Assembly: GCF_004769405.1 (NCBI RefSeq) | Contig: NZ_RQES01000012.1 | Location: 248,001 to 312,000 of the forward strand | Reading direction: 5' to 3' | From: Leptospira selangorensis | GTDB taxonomy: Bacteria > Spirochaetota > Leptospiria > Leptospirales > Leptospiraceae | Length of the DNA: 64,000 bases | In this document: positions 47,330-56,320 of the stretch, piece by piece | Layout of the letters: each line of letters starts with the position of its first letter | How positions within the stretch are numbered: the first letter of the stretch is position 1 | Notes under the pieces: model-generated | Told to the model about the DNA's origin: nothing | Databases searched by the model: none | What the model saw: only the letters and a program-made list of their open reading frames with translations | Translations under genes and position numbers: made by a program

Positions 47330-48154
47330 ATGGATACGATCTTTTTTGCGGCCTCCAAACTTGCAGGGGCCTTCTTATTTCCCCTACCCGCTTCCCTTCT
47401 TTTGTTGGTACTTTTTGCCTTCAGACTTCCCAAATTCAAACATAAGGTCTGGGTTTTAGTTCCTACACTTATTATCTGGGTCGCCGCCACTGATAGTTTT
47501 TCCCAATGGTTGGTCAAAGGCCTGGAAGAAAAACATCCTCCGGTCCGTTTAGAAACTCTGGAAAACTCGGATGCAATTTTAGTTTTGGGCGGGGCCGTAG
47601 ACAATCTTGCCTTATACGAACAACAGGTACAATTGACTTCTGCTGCGGAACGAATGACTGACGCTGTAAGGTTATTTCAAAAAAGAAAAGCGCCACGTAT
47701 CGTTTTCACCGGAGGTTCCGGGAATTTATTCTTCCAAACTAGAAAAGAATCCGACTTCGCTCTTCAATTTTTCGAATCTTTAGGAGTTCCTACAAAGGTC
47801 GTTTTTCTGGAGACTGAAAGCAGGAACACTAAGGAGAATGCGGAAAAAACGGCAGAACTTTTTAGTAGAAATAAATGGAAGTCCGCAATCCTGATTACTT
47901 CTGCATTTCATATGGAAAGGTCTCTACTGGTATTTGCAAACACTGGGATCAAGATACATCCTTGGCCAACAGACTATAGGTCCAGAGTCAAAATTCTGAC
48001 TATAGACGATTTTATACCTTCTTCCCAAAGTCTGGAGAATACAAGCATCGCTTGGAAAGAGAGAATAGGCCTATTCGTTTACGGATTTAGAGAGAGTATT
48101 TCCACTTTTCTTCCCCTCCGTATCCGATATCCTTGGTCTAAGGACTGGAATTAA
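47330..48154 (+). CDS. YdcF/SanA/ElyC family membrane protein
   Basis: The 274-aa protein from the ATG at 47330 has two N-terminal membrane helices (about 10-27 and 36-52) and a DUF218 domain: SDAILVLGGAV, RIVFTGGSG, FLETESRNTKENA and ILITSAFHMERS. Family members ElyC and SanA affect envelope integrity and lipid carrier metabolism. Its start is 2 nt after the tautomerase stop and it precedes ccmE by 7 nt, so it is probably in the same transcript. A TTG at 47297 in the tautomerase gene is unlikely. Confidence 0.85.
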   Translation: MDTIFFAASKLAGAFLFPLPASLLLLVLFAFRLPKFKHKVWVLVPTLIIWVAATDSFSQWLVKGLEEKHPPVRLETLENSDAILVLGGAVDNLALYEQQVQLTSAAERMTDAVRLFQKRKAPRIVFTGGSGNLFFQTRKESDFALQFFESLGVPTKVVFLETESRNTKENAEKTAELFSRNKWKSAILITSAFHMERSLLVFANTGIKIHPWPTDYRSRVKILTIDDFIPSSQSLENTSIAWKERIGLFVYGFRESISTFLPLRIRYPWSKDWN

Positions 48155-48161
48155 AACACAG

Positions 48162-48560
48162 ATGAACGTGAAATTTACCGTACTTGCGAGTATCATCGCA
48201 CTTTCCTTGGGAACAATCGCATTCTTTTCTTCTAAAGAAACTTCTTATACTTTATTAGATGCTTCCGATTTAGCTGCAAATACCACTAAATACGAGGCGG
48301 ATGATCTATTAAGAGTAAGAGGATTCGTAAAATTAGGTTCTCTTATCCGGGAAGGAAAAACTGCCAAGTTTGTTCTCCAACTGAACGAAAAAGAAGTGCC
48401 AGTTTTTTTTACGGGAGCTACATTATTACCCGACGCATTTAAAGAAGGTGCCAGAGCAAGAGTGGACGGAGTTTGGAAAAACGGAGTCCTGGTTGCTGAT
48501 AAGGTAGAAGCGAAATGTGCATCCAAATACGAAGCAGGTTATAAAGAAGAAGAACAATGA
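48162..48560 (+). CDS. ccmE: Cytochrome c maturation haem chaperone CcmE, CxxxY type
   Basis: The 132-aa protein has one membrane anchor (about 4-22) and an OB-fold periplasmic domain with LRVRGFVKLGS, VFFTGATLLPDAFKEG and VDGVW. The haem-binding motif of E. coli CcmE, HxxxY (His130, Tyr134), is CASKY here: Cys119 and Tyr123. CxxxY CcmE occurs in archaea and some Deltaproteobacteria. It receives haem from CcmC and hands it to CcmF. It overlaps ccmF by 4 nt. No CcmABCD genes are in the window. Confidence 0.92.
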   Translation: MNVKFTVLASIIALSLGTIAFFSSKETSYTLLDASDLAANTTKYEADDLLRVRGFVKLGSLIREGKTAKFVLQLNEKEVPVFFTGATLLPDAFKEGARARVDGVWKNGVLVADKVEAKCASKYEAGYKEEEQ

Positions 48561-50740
48561 ATGATTTAGGCGCAGTTTGTCTCATCTCCTCCTTCTCCAT
48601 CCTATTATTTTCCATTATCCAAACAAGTTACGGGATTTTTAAAAACGATTCTAGGGCATTAGAATTAGGCCGTTATACTTTGATGGCTAATTTTGCGGTC
48701 ATCCTTCTGGCTTTTATAGTGTTGGTTGTCCAACTAATGAGGACCGATCTATCCAACTATTATGTTGCGATGCATTCCAGTGAACATCTTCCTTTATTTT
48801 ATAAGATGACATCCGTTTGGTCTGGATCTTCCGGTTCACTTCTATTCTGGAATTTATTACTCTCCGGATTTACATTCGTTGTTCTCTGGCAAACAAAAGA
48901 TCTGCTAAACGAAAGAATTCCGGTTATGCATCTTTCTTTGGCAGTGATCACCTGTTTCTTCTCATTCTTAGCGATCTTTTTTCCGGATGCACAACCTTTT
49001 CGTGAATTCCAACCTGCTGCAGTCGCCGGCAGAGGATTAAATCCGTTATTACAACACTGGGCAATGATCATTCACCCGCCGATCTTATACATAGGTTATG
49101 TGAGTTTTGCGATCCCATTCGCGATCGCTTCTTCTGCATTGATCACAGGGCAATTATCAGAGAACTGGTTTAGATTCGTAAGAAGATGGAGTATCTTCTC
49201 TTGGTTTTTCTTAGGAACTGGAATACTTTTAGGTTCTAAATGGGCTTACGAAGAATTAGGATGGGGCGGTTATTGGGCCTGGGACCCGGTTGAAAACGCA
49301 AGTTTAATGCCTTGGCTTCTCTCCACAGCATTCTTACATTCGATGATCATCCAAGAAAGAAGGGGAATGTTAAAGTTTTGGAATATGCTTCTGATCATTC
49401 TGGCATTCCATTTCTGTTTACTCGGAACCTGGATCACTCGAAGCGGAGTTTTAGAAGGACCACATTCTTTCTCTAAGTCCAGTATCGGAACTCCGTTTAT
49501 AGTTTTTATCGGCGTAAGCTTCTTCTTCTATCTAGGAATTTTAATCTATAGAAAAGAAAGACTGAAACCGGAGAGAAATTTAGAAGCAATCACTTCCAAA
49601 GAAGGAAGTTTTTTACTTAATAATTTCCTTTTGGTGATCGCAACACTTTCCATTCTATTGGGAGTATTCTCTCCTTTATTGTCAGGAGTAGAATATAAAG
49701 CTCCTTGGTTCAATTCCTGGGGAGTTCCTGCTGGAATTCTACTCATCCTACTTATGGGAGCGGCTCCACTACTTGCATGGAGAAAAGGCGCTGACCAAAT
49801 ATTTTTCACTACATTATTAAAACCTCTGATCGCTGGAATCATTGGAGCCGGGATCTATATTTTATATTATAAAAACAATTTCTCCATCAGTGATTATAGC
49901 CTGGGTGATGTAGTAGGAGAAGTTTATAGCGTTCTGACGGTAGGACTGGGGATCTTCACGATAGCCGGTATAGTACAAGAATATCATAATGGAATCCAGG
50001 CGAGAAGGTCCGCTATCCAAGGAGAAAATTATCTCCAAGCCGGATTCAGAATGCTTCTGAAAAACAAAAGAAGATACGGTGGATATTTGGTTCACTTATC
50101 CATGGTAATTTTGTTTATCGGTCTTGCAGGAAACGCATTTAAACAGAACACTTCCGTAAAGTTTTTCTATTTCTTAAGATTTTCTCCTACGAATGAGCTT
50201 ATTTATACGAGCGATGATACTGCGATTTTAGGAGATTATACGATTGGCGCAACCACTCTTAAGATCAAACCGATTGTAAACGGAGATCCGGAAGCTGGAG
50301 TCAATCATAGAAACGTAATCGTTTCTCATGAGGCAACCTTCGAAGTCAAAAAACAACTGAAAAGTTTTGATACGATGGTAACCGAAAGAAGATATTATCC
50401 TCAAATTTCACATTTGAGCGGGGACTTTGAGACACATATTCCTACTAGTGAACCTTCTATCTCTTCTACCCCTAAAGAAGATCTTTATATCCAATTGGGA
50501 GCGATAGAGCACGCGGATCTTTCGGATGAGAATCCGGATCTTCCAGGAATGTTCCTGGACTTTTTCTTTACTAGAGATCCTGCGATCAAGGCTGCAAAAT
50601 ATCTGAAATTCCCGAATCAGATCGTAGCGAATTTAGAAGTCTGGGTCAATCCAATGGTGAAATTTATATGGGCAGGATCTTTGATGTTCTTCTTATCCGG
50701 ACTATTGATCCTATTACCGATAGGAGAAGATAAAAAATGA
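48557..50740 (+). CDS. ccmF: Cytochrome c haem lyase subunit CcmF
   Basis: The 727-aa protein has about 14 membrane helices and the tryptophan-rich WWD motif GWGGYWAWDPVENASLMPW (about 234-252), which binds haem, followed by a long periplasmic domain near the C terminus and a final helix (FIWAGSLMFFLSGLLILLP). CcmF attaches haem from CcmE to apocytochrome CxxCH sites. It overlaps ccmE and the ccmH-like gene by 4 nt each. It would serve the dihaem peroxidase encoded at 31 kb. Confidence 0.95.
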   Translation: MNDLGAVCLISSFSILLFSIIQTSYGIFKNDSRALELGRYTLMANFAVILLAFIVLVVQLMRTDLSNYYVAMHSSEHLPLFYKMTSVWSGSSGSLLFWNLLLSGFTFVVLWQTKDLLNERIPVMHLSLAVITCFFSFLAIFFPDAQPFREFQPAAVAGRGLNPLLQHWAMIIHPPILYIGYVSFAIPFAIASSALITGQLSENWFRFVRRWSIFSWFFLGTGILLGSKWAYEELGWGGYWAWDPVENASLMPWLLSTAFLHSMIIQERRGMLKFWNMLLIILAFHFCLLGTWITRSGVLEGPHSFSKSSIGTPFIVFIGVSFFFYLGILIYRKERLKPERNLEAITSKEGSFLLNNFLLVIATLSILLGVFSPLLSGVEYKAPWFNSWGVPAGILLILLMGAAPLLAWRKGADQIFFTTLLKPLIAGIIGAGIYILYYKNNFSISDYSLGDVVGEVYSVLTVGLGIFTIAGIVQEYHNGIQARRSAIQGENYLQAGFRMLLKNKRRYGGYLVHLSMVILFIGLAGNAFKQNTSVKFFYFLRFSPTNELIYTSDDTAILGDYTIGATTLKIKPIVNGDPEAGVNHRNVIVSHEATFEVKKQLKSFDTMVTERRYYPQISHLSGDFETHIPTSEPSISSTPKEDLYIQLGAIEHADLSDENPDLPGMFLDFFFTRDPAIKAAKYLKFPNQIVANLEVWVNPMVKFIWAGSLMFFLSGLLILLPIGEDKK

Positions 50741-51321
50741 AAGTTTTAGTCTCTTCTAACCTATATAAGAAAATCCTAATTTCAATTTTTGGATTTTTCA
50801 TTTGGATCGGTGCAGTAAATGCAGATTCTACTTTTACGAATCTGACCGACCAAGAACAAATCCGCACATTCCATAATGTGACTGAAAGAATACGATGTAT
50901 TTGTATTCCATCTATCGCGATCAAAAGTTGTTCCTTCAATAACTGTACAGTTTCTGCAAAACTCAAACTTTTCATAGAGAACAGGATCAGAGCTGGAGAA
51001 TCCGCGGATTTGATCGTGGACAAAATGGTCCACGGATTTGGCCAAGATATTGTTTCAGATCCTATCATCGCAAAGTTTATCGAAACCGGAAACCAAGGAA
51101 TGGCTCAAGGAGTCATCATGGGTTTTGGTCCCGACATTCTGGCCAAACCGGATTCTTCTTGGATCGATTTTAGTATCGCTGCTGCCGCTGCATTCGGGAT
51201 ACTTCTTATCTATCTGTATTTAAAAAGAAGGACAGCTCCAAAAGCAGCAATCGCAACAGAATCGGAAAACCATTCTTCTTTTGATAAATACATCTCCGAA
51301 ATAGAGGAGAAACAGAAATAA
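50737..51321 (+). CDS. ccmH: CcmH-like protein with altered multi-Cys motif
   Basis: The 194-aa protein has a signal or anchor (about 12-29), a CcmH-like helical domain and a C-terminal membrane helix (about 148-166). Canonical CcmH has LRCxxC; here the region reads RIRCICIPSIAIKSC then SFNNC, with Cys54, Cys56, Cys65 and Cys70. This resembles the CxC...C...C form found in some Deltaproteobacteria. After it, LKLFIENRIRAGESADLIVDK is typical of CcmH. It should keep apocytochrome thiols reduced. It overlaps ccmF and precedes a zinc-ribbon gene. Confidence 0.8.
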   Translation: MKVLVSSNLYKKILISIFGFFIWIGAVNADSTFTNLTDQEQIRTFHNVTERIRCICIPSIAIKSCSFNNCTVSAKLKLFIENRIRAGESADLIVDKMVHGFGQDIVSDPIIAKFIETGNQGMAQGVIMGFGPDILAKPDSSWIDFSIAAAAAFGILLIYLYLKRRTAPKAAIATESENHSSFDKYISEIEEKQK

Positions 51322-51731
51322 TGGATTTTTTATTAATTTTCTTTTATATAGTTTTGGTCGCTATTATCGCGGCACCATTCGTTTACGTGAGTATGTTCGC
51401 AAAACAAATCCCTTACGAAACGGATCCTAAAAGTTCCGAGTTATTTGATAGAAGGGACGTTCTTCTGGATAACCTGAAAGATCTGAAAATTGAATTCGAT
51501 ACCGGAAAATTGACCGAGACAGAATTCAAATCTATCTCTTCCGGTTTAGTAAAAGAATTAGAAGAGCAGGACAAAAAGATCAGCCAAGGTGCAACCACCA
51601 CAACTTCTTCCAAAGCGGAAACTTCCGCCAAACCTCAGCTTGGTGGAAAGTTCTGTCATAACTGCGGATTTAAAATAGAAATTTTTGGAGCGAAGTTTTG
51701 CCCTGAATGTGGGACAAAACTCCAAGTCTGA
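51321..51731 (+). CDS. Zinc-ribbon membrane protein, CcmI-position
   Basis: The 136-aa protein has an N-terminal membrane helix (about 3-25), a helical segment LLDNLKDLKIEFDTGKLTETEF resembling the start of CcmI/CycH (about 47-68), a Ser/Thr-rich linker and a C-terminal zinc ribbon with FCHNCG and FCPECG. Its start overlaps the ccmH-like stop. In many bacteria CcmI or a TPR protein occupies this place and presents apocytochromes. Here a zinc ribbon replaces the TPR part, so a scaffold role is possible but not shown. Confidence 0.72.
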   Translation: MDFLLIFFYIVLVAIIAAPFVYVSMFAKQIPYETDPKSSELFDRRDVLLDNLKDLKIEFDTGKLTETEFKSISSGLVKELEEQDKKISQGATTTTSSKAETSAKPQLGGKFCHNCGFKIEIFGAKFCPECGTKLQV

Positions 51732-51739
51732 ACTGATTT

Positions 51740-52021
51740 TTAAGAATGTCTTTTTTTAAGTTCTTCTACTATGTCGGAAAGAGAAAGACCTCTTTCCACA
51801 AGAAGAACTTGTAAATGAAAGAGTAAATCCGCGGACTCGTGAGTGAGTTCTTTTTTGTCCGCGTTTTTTGCCGCGATAATCACTTCTCCAGCTTCTTCCC
51901 CTACTTTTTTAAGGATACGATCCACGCCGCCTCGAAAGAGGTCCGCAGTATAGGATTTTTCGGGAAGTTCTTCTTTTCTTTTTTTAAGGATTTGCTCTAA
52001 CTGAAGCAGGAAGTCCATCAT
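51740..52021 (-). CDS. hisE: Phosphoribosyl-ATP pyrophosphatase
   Basis: The 93-aa protein (from the ATG at 52021) is an all-alpha MazG-like enzyme with [22 protein letters not shown] (metal-binding Glu residues, split here as [16 protein letters not shown]) and [14 protein letters not shown]. HisE removes pyrophosphate in the second step of histidine synthesis. It is not fused to HisI here. It is a single gene, convergent with the zinc-ribbon gene, and the start may alternatively be the next ATG or an upstream GTG. Confidence 0.9.
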   Translation of the reverse strand: MMDFLLQLEQILKKRKEELPEKSYTADLFRGGVDRILKKVGEEAGEVIIAAKNADKKELTHESADLLFHLQVLLVERGLSLSDIVEELKKRHS

Positions 52022-52129
52022 TACCACCGGAGATACTTCGAATATTCGGGCCCGTTCTTGACGGTAAACAAAAAATTCCGTATTTCTGCATTTCCTTAAA
52101 AACGAAACGGAGAAAAAAAGGTCGAAGAG

Positions 52130-52963
52130 ATGAGACCAATGCTCCCTTTTTCAAAAACCCGATCCGTCCTAGTCTTGATCTGCCTTGCACTCGCATCCGA
52201 AATCAGCTCCGAGGTTTGGGAAACTTCCGTCGAGACAGCTTTTAATAAGGCGAAGAAGGAAGGAAAACCCATCTTTATAGATGTATATGCAGATTGGTGC
52301 GGTTATTGCAAAACCCTCAAAAAGGAAATTTATCCTAAAAAAGAGGTAAAACAGGAATTATCCAAGTTCGTACTACTTTCTCTGGACGGGGATAGATTTC
52401 CGAACTTAAAGAAAAAGTATGATGTCACGGGATATCCTACTCTCTTATTTTTAGATAAGAACGGAAGTCTTACAGAGAAGATCGCAGGAATGCCAGATCA
52501 TAAAATGGTGATCAAGACCTTAAGATCGGCGTATTCAAAAAGAGACAAAGAAGTTAGCCTACTTGCAGATTTAGAAAAAGATCCTGAAAATAATCTTCTT
52601 CTTTTAAAGGTGGGAGAATATTACTTCGAAGCAAAAGAATACAAAAAGTCAGCAGATTACTTCTACAAATCATTCGCGTCAGAAGATCCAAGAATGCCTG
52701 AGAATAAACATAAGGCTTTATTCAATCTGGGACTTAGTTTTACAGAATTGAAAAATTGGGAGAAAACGATCAAAACGTTTTCTTTATATTTGGATAAGTT
52801 CCCAACGGGACATTCCAAAGCGGCTTTGTATTATAGAGGAGGAGCTTACTCTTCGCTCGGCCAAAAAACGGAAGCGAAAGAAGATCTGAAAAAAGCCCTG
52901 GAACTCAGCTCTGATCCGGAGGAAAAAAAAGAGATCCAGGACTTATTGAATCGGTTGAATTAA
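52130..52963 (+). CDS. Exported thioredoxin-fold protein with TPR-like repeats
   Basis: The 277-aa protein has a signal peptide (about 1-27), a thioredoxin domain with WCGYC (56-60) and the cis-Pro in GYPTLLF, then tetratricopeptide-like helices (about 150-270, [37 protein letters not shown]). It is probably a periplasmic thiol-disulfide protein, perhaps linked to cytochrome c maturation or outer-membrane protein folding. It is convergent with ugd (4-nt overlap) and lies near the ccm cluster but is not joined to it. Confidence 0.85.
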   Translation: MRPMLPFSKTRSVLVLICLALASEISSEVWETSVETAFNKAKKEGKPIFIDVYADWCGYCKTLKKEIYPKKEVKQELSKFVLLSLDGDRFPNLKKKYDVTGYPTLLFLDKNGSLTEKIAGMPDHKMVIKTLRSAYSKRDKEVSLLADLEKDPENNLLLLKVGEYYFEAKEYKKSADYFYKSFASEDPRMPENKHKALFNLGLSFTELKNWEKTIKTFSLYLDKFPTGHSKAALYYRGGAYSSLGQKTEAKEDLKKALELSSDPEEKKEIQDLLNRLN

Positions 52964-54270
52964 ACCGATTGTTTACCGATAGAGAAGTATTTGAATCCTT
53001 CTTTTTTCATATGATCCGGACGATATTGGTTTCTACCGTCAAAGATCACATGACCTTTCATTAATTTTTTAATTCTGGAAAAATCAGGTTCTCTGAATTC
53101 TCTCCATTCGGTAAGAAGAAGAAGTGCATCCGCTCCCTCTAACGCGTCATACGCGTCTTTCGCATATTCTATCTTGTCTTTAAAATAGTATTCGGAAGTT
53201 TCTTTCGAAACGGGATCGAATGCCTTGATCTTAGCGCCTTCTTCATGCAATTTTAATAATAAAGGAATAGAAGGAGCTTCTCTCATATCGTCCGTGCCCG
53301 GCTTGAATGCGAGTCCCCAGACCGCGAGAGTTTTTCCTTTGATCTGGCCTTTCCCGAAGAAGTCCTCTATCTTAGTATATAGGCGGACCTTTTGGTCTTC
53401 GTTCACTCTTTCTACTTCTCTAATAATACGAAGAGAAGAAGAAAAATTTTCGGAAGTGCGGATCAATGCGCGAACGTCTTTAGGAAAACAAGATCCACCG
53501 TAGCCGATACCGGCATATAAGAATTGGCGACCAATCCTAGAATCGGTTCCCATTCCTTTTCTTACATCTTCGTAATCTGCGCCCACGGTTTCGCATAAGT
53601 TCGCGATCTCATTTGCAAAAGAGATCTTAGTAGCTAAGAATGCGTTACATGCGTATTTAGTTAACTCTGCAGAAACGGTTCCCATTTTGATGATAGGATT
53701 TCCGTTCAATACGAATGGAGCGTAAAGTTGAGCAACAAGCGATCCAGCTCTTTCGCTGTCTGCGCCGATCACAACTCTTTCAGGTTTCATGAAGTCGTCG
53801 ATCGCCGCACCTTCTTTCAAAAATTCCGGATTGGATACGACGTCGAATTCGTGTTTGGTGTTTTTAGAAATAATTTCTTTTACTTTAGCAGCGGTCCCTA
53901 CTGGAACTGTGGATTTATCCACGATCACCTTGTAACCGTTGATTGATTTTCCGATCTGTTCTGCTACAGCAAATACGGCGCTTAGATCGGCGGATCCATC
54001 GTCCGATGTTGGAGTTCCAACGGCGATAAAAATGATTTCTGAGCCTTCTACACCTTCTTGGATAGAAGTGCTAAAACCCAGTCGATTCTCCTTATGGTTA
54101 TTCAAAACCAATTCGGAAAGACCAGGTTCATAAATAGGTATGATTCCTTTTTTTAAGTCCTCTATTTTTTTAGAGTCCTTATCCACGCAGATCACATGAT
54201 TTCCATATTCAGCGAAGCAAGCCCCGGCCACAAGACCCACATAACCGCTTCCAATTACGCAAACTTTCAT
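52960..54270 (-). CDS. ugd: UDP-glucose 6-dehydrogenase
   Basis: The 436-aa enzyme has the NAD motif VIGSGYVGLVAGACFA (4-19), VDKSTVPVGTA and the catalytic Cys in GGSCFPKD (near 264), as in other UDP-sugar dehydrogenases. It oxidises UDP-glucose to UDP-glucuronate for LPS or capsule sugars. It is the last gene of a leftward run after wzm and wzt (42 nt gap), which fits polysaccharide synthesis. It could also accept related UDP-sugars. Confidence 0.95.
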   Translation of the reverse strand: MKVCVIGSGYVGLVAGACFAEYGNHVICVDKDSKKIEDLKKGIIPIYEPGLSELVLNNHKENRLGFSTSIQEGVEGSEIIFIAVGTPTSDDGSADLSAVFAVAEQIGKSINGYKVIVDKSTVPVGTAAKVKEIISKNTKHEFDVVSNPEFLKEGAAIDDFMKPERVVIGADSERAGSLVAQLYAPFVLNGNPIIKMGTVSAELTKYACNAFLATKISFANEIANLCETVGADYEDVRKGMGTDSRIGRQFLYAGIGYGGSCFPKDVRALIRTSENFSSSLRIIREVERVNEDQKVRLYTKIEDFFGKGQIKGKTLAVWGLAFKPGTDDMREAPSIPLLLKLHEEGAKIKAFDPVSKETSEYYFKDKIEYAKDAYDALEGADALLLLTEWREFREPDFSRIKKLMKGHVIFDGRNQYRPDHMKKEGFKYFSIGKQSV

Positions 54271-54312
54271 ACGAAAACCAGAATCCTTTCAAAGGGGAGG
54301 CTGGGAAGGAAT

Positions 54313-55515
54313 TTATCCGGAAAAATCCCCTTTTTTCGCCTCAACTTTGACCGGGATCCAAGCGGCGCCTTCAAATTTGGGGACATCCAATCTTTCTAGC
54401 TCGAATTGTAAAACCCCATCCTTCCAAAGATAAGAACCTTCCGCATGACTTTCACCGGAATGTAATGCAATTCCCAAAGAATATTTCCCAGGAGAAAGAT
54501 TTAGTGGAAAACGAAAATCTATCCGAACAGGTTCCTTGGGTTTTAGATCTTTTTGGCGACCACCAATATGGAATGTATTTGTTCCGAACACTCTGATCCC
54601 TCTATGATCATCGATATGAAAACCGACGGTTAGATCTTCTAGAGAAGAACGAAATGATGCTGCTACTCTTAATAAAACTTCCGCGCCCACCGGCAAGATA
54701 GAAGGATTTGATTTACCGGCATATTGGATCTCTACATCCAAAGATTCCACCAAAGAATCCTTATCCTGGATCTTAGTGTTTCCTTCTAAGGAAGAAGAAG
54801 CAATGATCTGCATATATTCCCTAAAGCCGTCTATCGGATCTCCGTCAAATACCAGCTTTCCTTTTTCCAAAACAATAAGTCTAGTGCAGACGGATTTTAA
54901 AAGTTCCAGGTCATGACTTACAATTAAAGTAAGAGTTCCTTCTTCCGAAAACTTACGAAATCGGTTTAAACTTTTCTGTTGGAAGCTTGCATCACCTACA
55001 GCCAAGGCCTCATCCACGATCAAAATATCAGGACGTTTTGCAGTCGCGAGTGCAAATCCCAATCTCATAGTCATTCCCGAGGAATAATTCTTTAAAGGAC
55101 TTTTGCGGAATTCAGACAAACCTGAAAAACGGAAAATTTCCTCGGAAGATTTGATCAACTCTTCCGGATCCAATCCCCAGACTAGACCGTTATAGTATAA
55201 GTTTTCTTCTCCGGAAAGTTCAGGATTAAAACCGACGCCCAATTCTAAGATAGAACGAACAGTTCCCTTCTTCTCCAATTTTCCGGAATCCACTTTGGAA
55301 ACTCCGGTCAGCAATTTAAGTAGGGTGGATTTTCCGGCACCATTACGACCGATGATACCGATGACTTCTCCCTTCTCCGCAGAAAAAGAAATTCCATCTA
55401 ACGCCTTGTATTTTACATCCAAGCCGAAATATCCGAATGTAATCGCACTTAATAACCGATTCCAAGGTTTACTATAACCTTGGTAGGTCTTTGAAATATT
55501 CTCTATCTTAATCAA
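54313..55515 (-). CDS. wzt: Polysaccharide ABC transporter ATP-binding protein, Wzt-like
   Basis: The 400-aa protein has Walker A GRNGAGKST (56-64), signature SSGMTMRLGFALA (about 144-156), Walker B PDILIVDEAL and a C-terminal Wzt carbohydrate-binding-like domain (about 255-390). It energises export of O-antigen or other glycolipid-linked polysaccharide. It overlaps the wzm gene by 4 nt. The C-terminal domain suggests recognition of a capped glycan end. Confidence 0.9.
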   Translation of the reverse strand: MIKIENISKTYQGYSKPWNRLLSAITFGYFGLDVKYKALDGISFSAEKGEVIGIIGRNGAGKSTLLKLLTGVSKVDSGKLEKKGTVRSILELGVGFNPELSGEENLYYNGLVWGLDPEELIKSSEEIFRFSGLSEFRKSPLKNYSSGMTMRLGFALATAKRPDILIVDEALAVGDASFQQKSLNRFRKFSEEGTLTLIVSHDLELLKSVCTRLIVLEKGKLVFDGDPIDGFREYMQIIASSSLEGNTKIQDKDSLVESLDVEIQYAGKSNPSILPVGAEVLLRVAASFRSSLEDLTVGFHIDDHRGIRVFGTNTFHIGGRQKDLKPKEPVRIDFRFPLNLSPGKYSLGIALHSGESHAEGSYLWKDGVLQFELERLDVPKFEGAAWIPVKVEAKKGDFSG

Positions 55516-56282
55516 AGGTGATCCAACACTATCTGATTTAATTTAGTACGACTGAAAAAAAAGATCCCGAGGAAAATCCCAAAAAAAGGAAGAAAGTCCA
55601 AAATGTTTCCTTGAGGAGTATATCCGACAAGCAATGCAGATCTAAAAACTTCCAAAGGAAAAAAGAATGGATTGAATACATTCAATTTTCCTAAAATACC
55701 TTTCGACTCGTAAAGAATAGGAAGACCCCAGAACAAGAATTGGGTCAATAATCTCACTAAAGGGGAAATATCCCTTAAAATAATATTCACACGAGCAAGA
55801 TAACTTTGGAGGCATGCCAGAAATAATCCGGTGCAGAACATAGATAAAAAAGAAAGAGGTAAACTCCAAATCCCGAGCTTACCTGCCCAGGCCAAAAAGA
55901 TAAAGATAGGAATAGAAGTCACAAGCCAATGAAGCAAAAATTGCACAAATGGGATCCAAAGAAAAATTTCAGGACCAAGAGGAGATCTTTTGATCAATTG
56001 CCTGTTATCAGTCAGGATCCCCGTACCTCTGATCAAATATTCCTGCAAAGGGATCCAAAATAAAAGTCCGCTAAGTACATTAGAAAAATATTCTATGGAA
56101 TTTTCGCCTTGGGACCTGATCCCAATAAAATAAAATACGACCGTATAGATCAGGATTAAACTTACGTTTTGTAGGAACATCCAGGCCAGGCCCAATGCGG
56201 AACCTGCGTATTGCAATGCATAATCCCTTCTTACAAGAACCGATAAAATTCTGAGATTACGCAAAAAAAAGAAAGAGGTCAC
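55512..56282 (-). CDS. wzm: Polysaccharide ABC transporter permease, Wzm-like
   Basis: The 256-aa protein has about six membrane helices and the ABC-2 permease shape of Wzm/TagG: LVRRDYALQYAGSALGLAWM near the N terminus and RDISPLVRLLTQFLFWGLPILYE in the middle. Together with the Wzt-like ATPase it forms an inner-membrane exporter for undecaprenyl-linked polysaccharide. The wzt start overlaps it by 4 nt; radC ends 38 nt upstream on the same strand. Confidence 0.9.
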   Translation of the reverse strand: MTSFFFLRNLRILSVLVRRDYALQYAGSALGLAWMFLQNVSLILIYTVVFYFIGIRSQGENSIEYFSNVLSGLLFWIPLQEYLIRGTGILTDNRQLIKRSPLGPEIFLWIPFVQFLLHWLVTSIPIFIFLAWAGKLGIWSLPLSFLSMFCTGLFLACLQSYLARVNIILRDISPLVRLLTQFLFWGLPILYESKGILGKLNVFNPFFFPLEVFRSALLVGYTPQGNILDFLPFFGIFLGIFFFSRTKLNQIVLDHL

Positions 56283-56320
56283 TCTATAACCTAGGACTAG
56301 AATTTAAGAGGAGAAATCGA

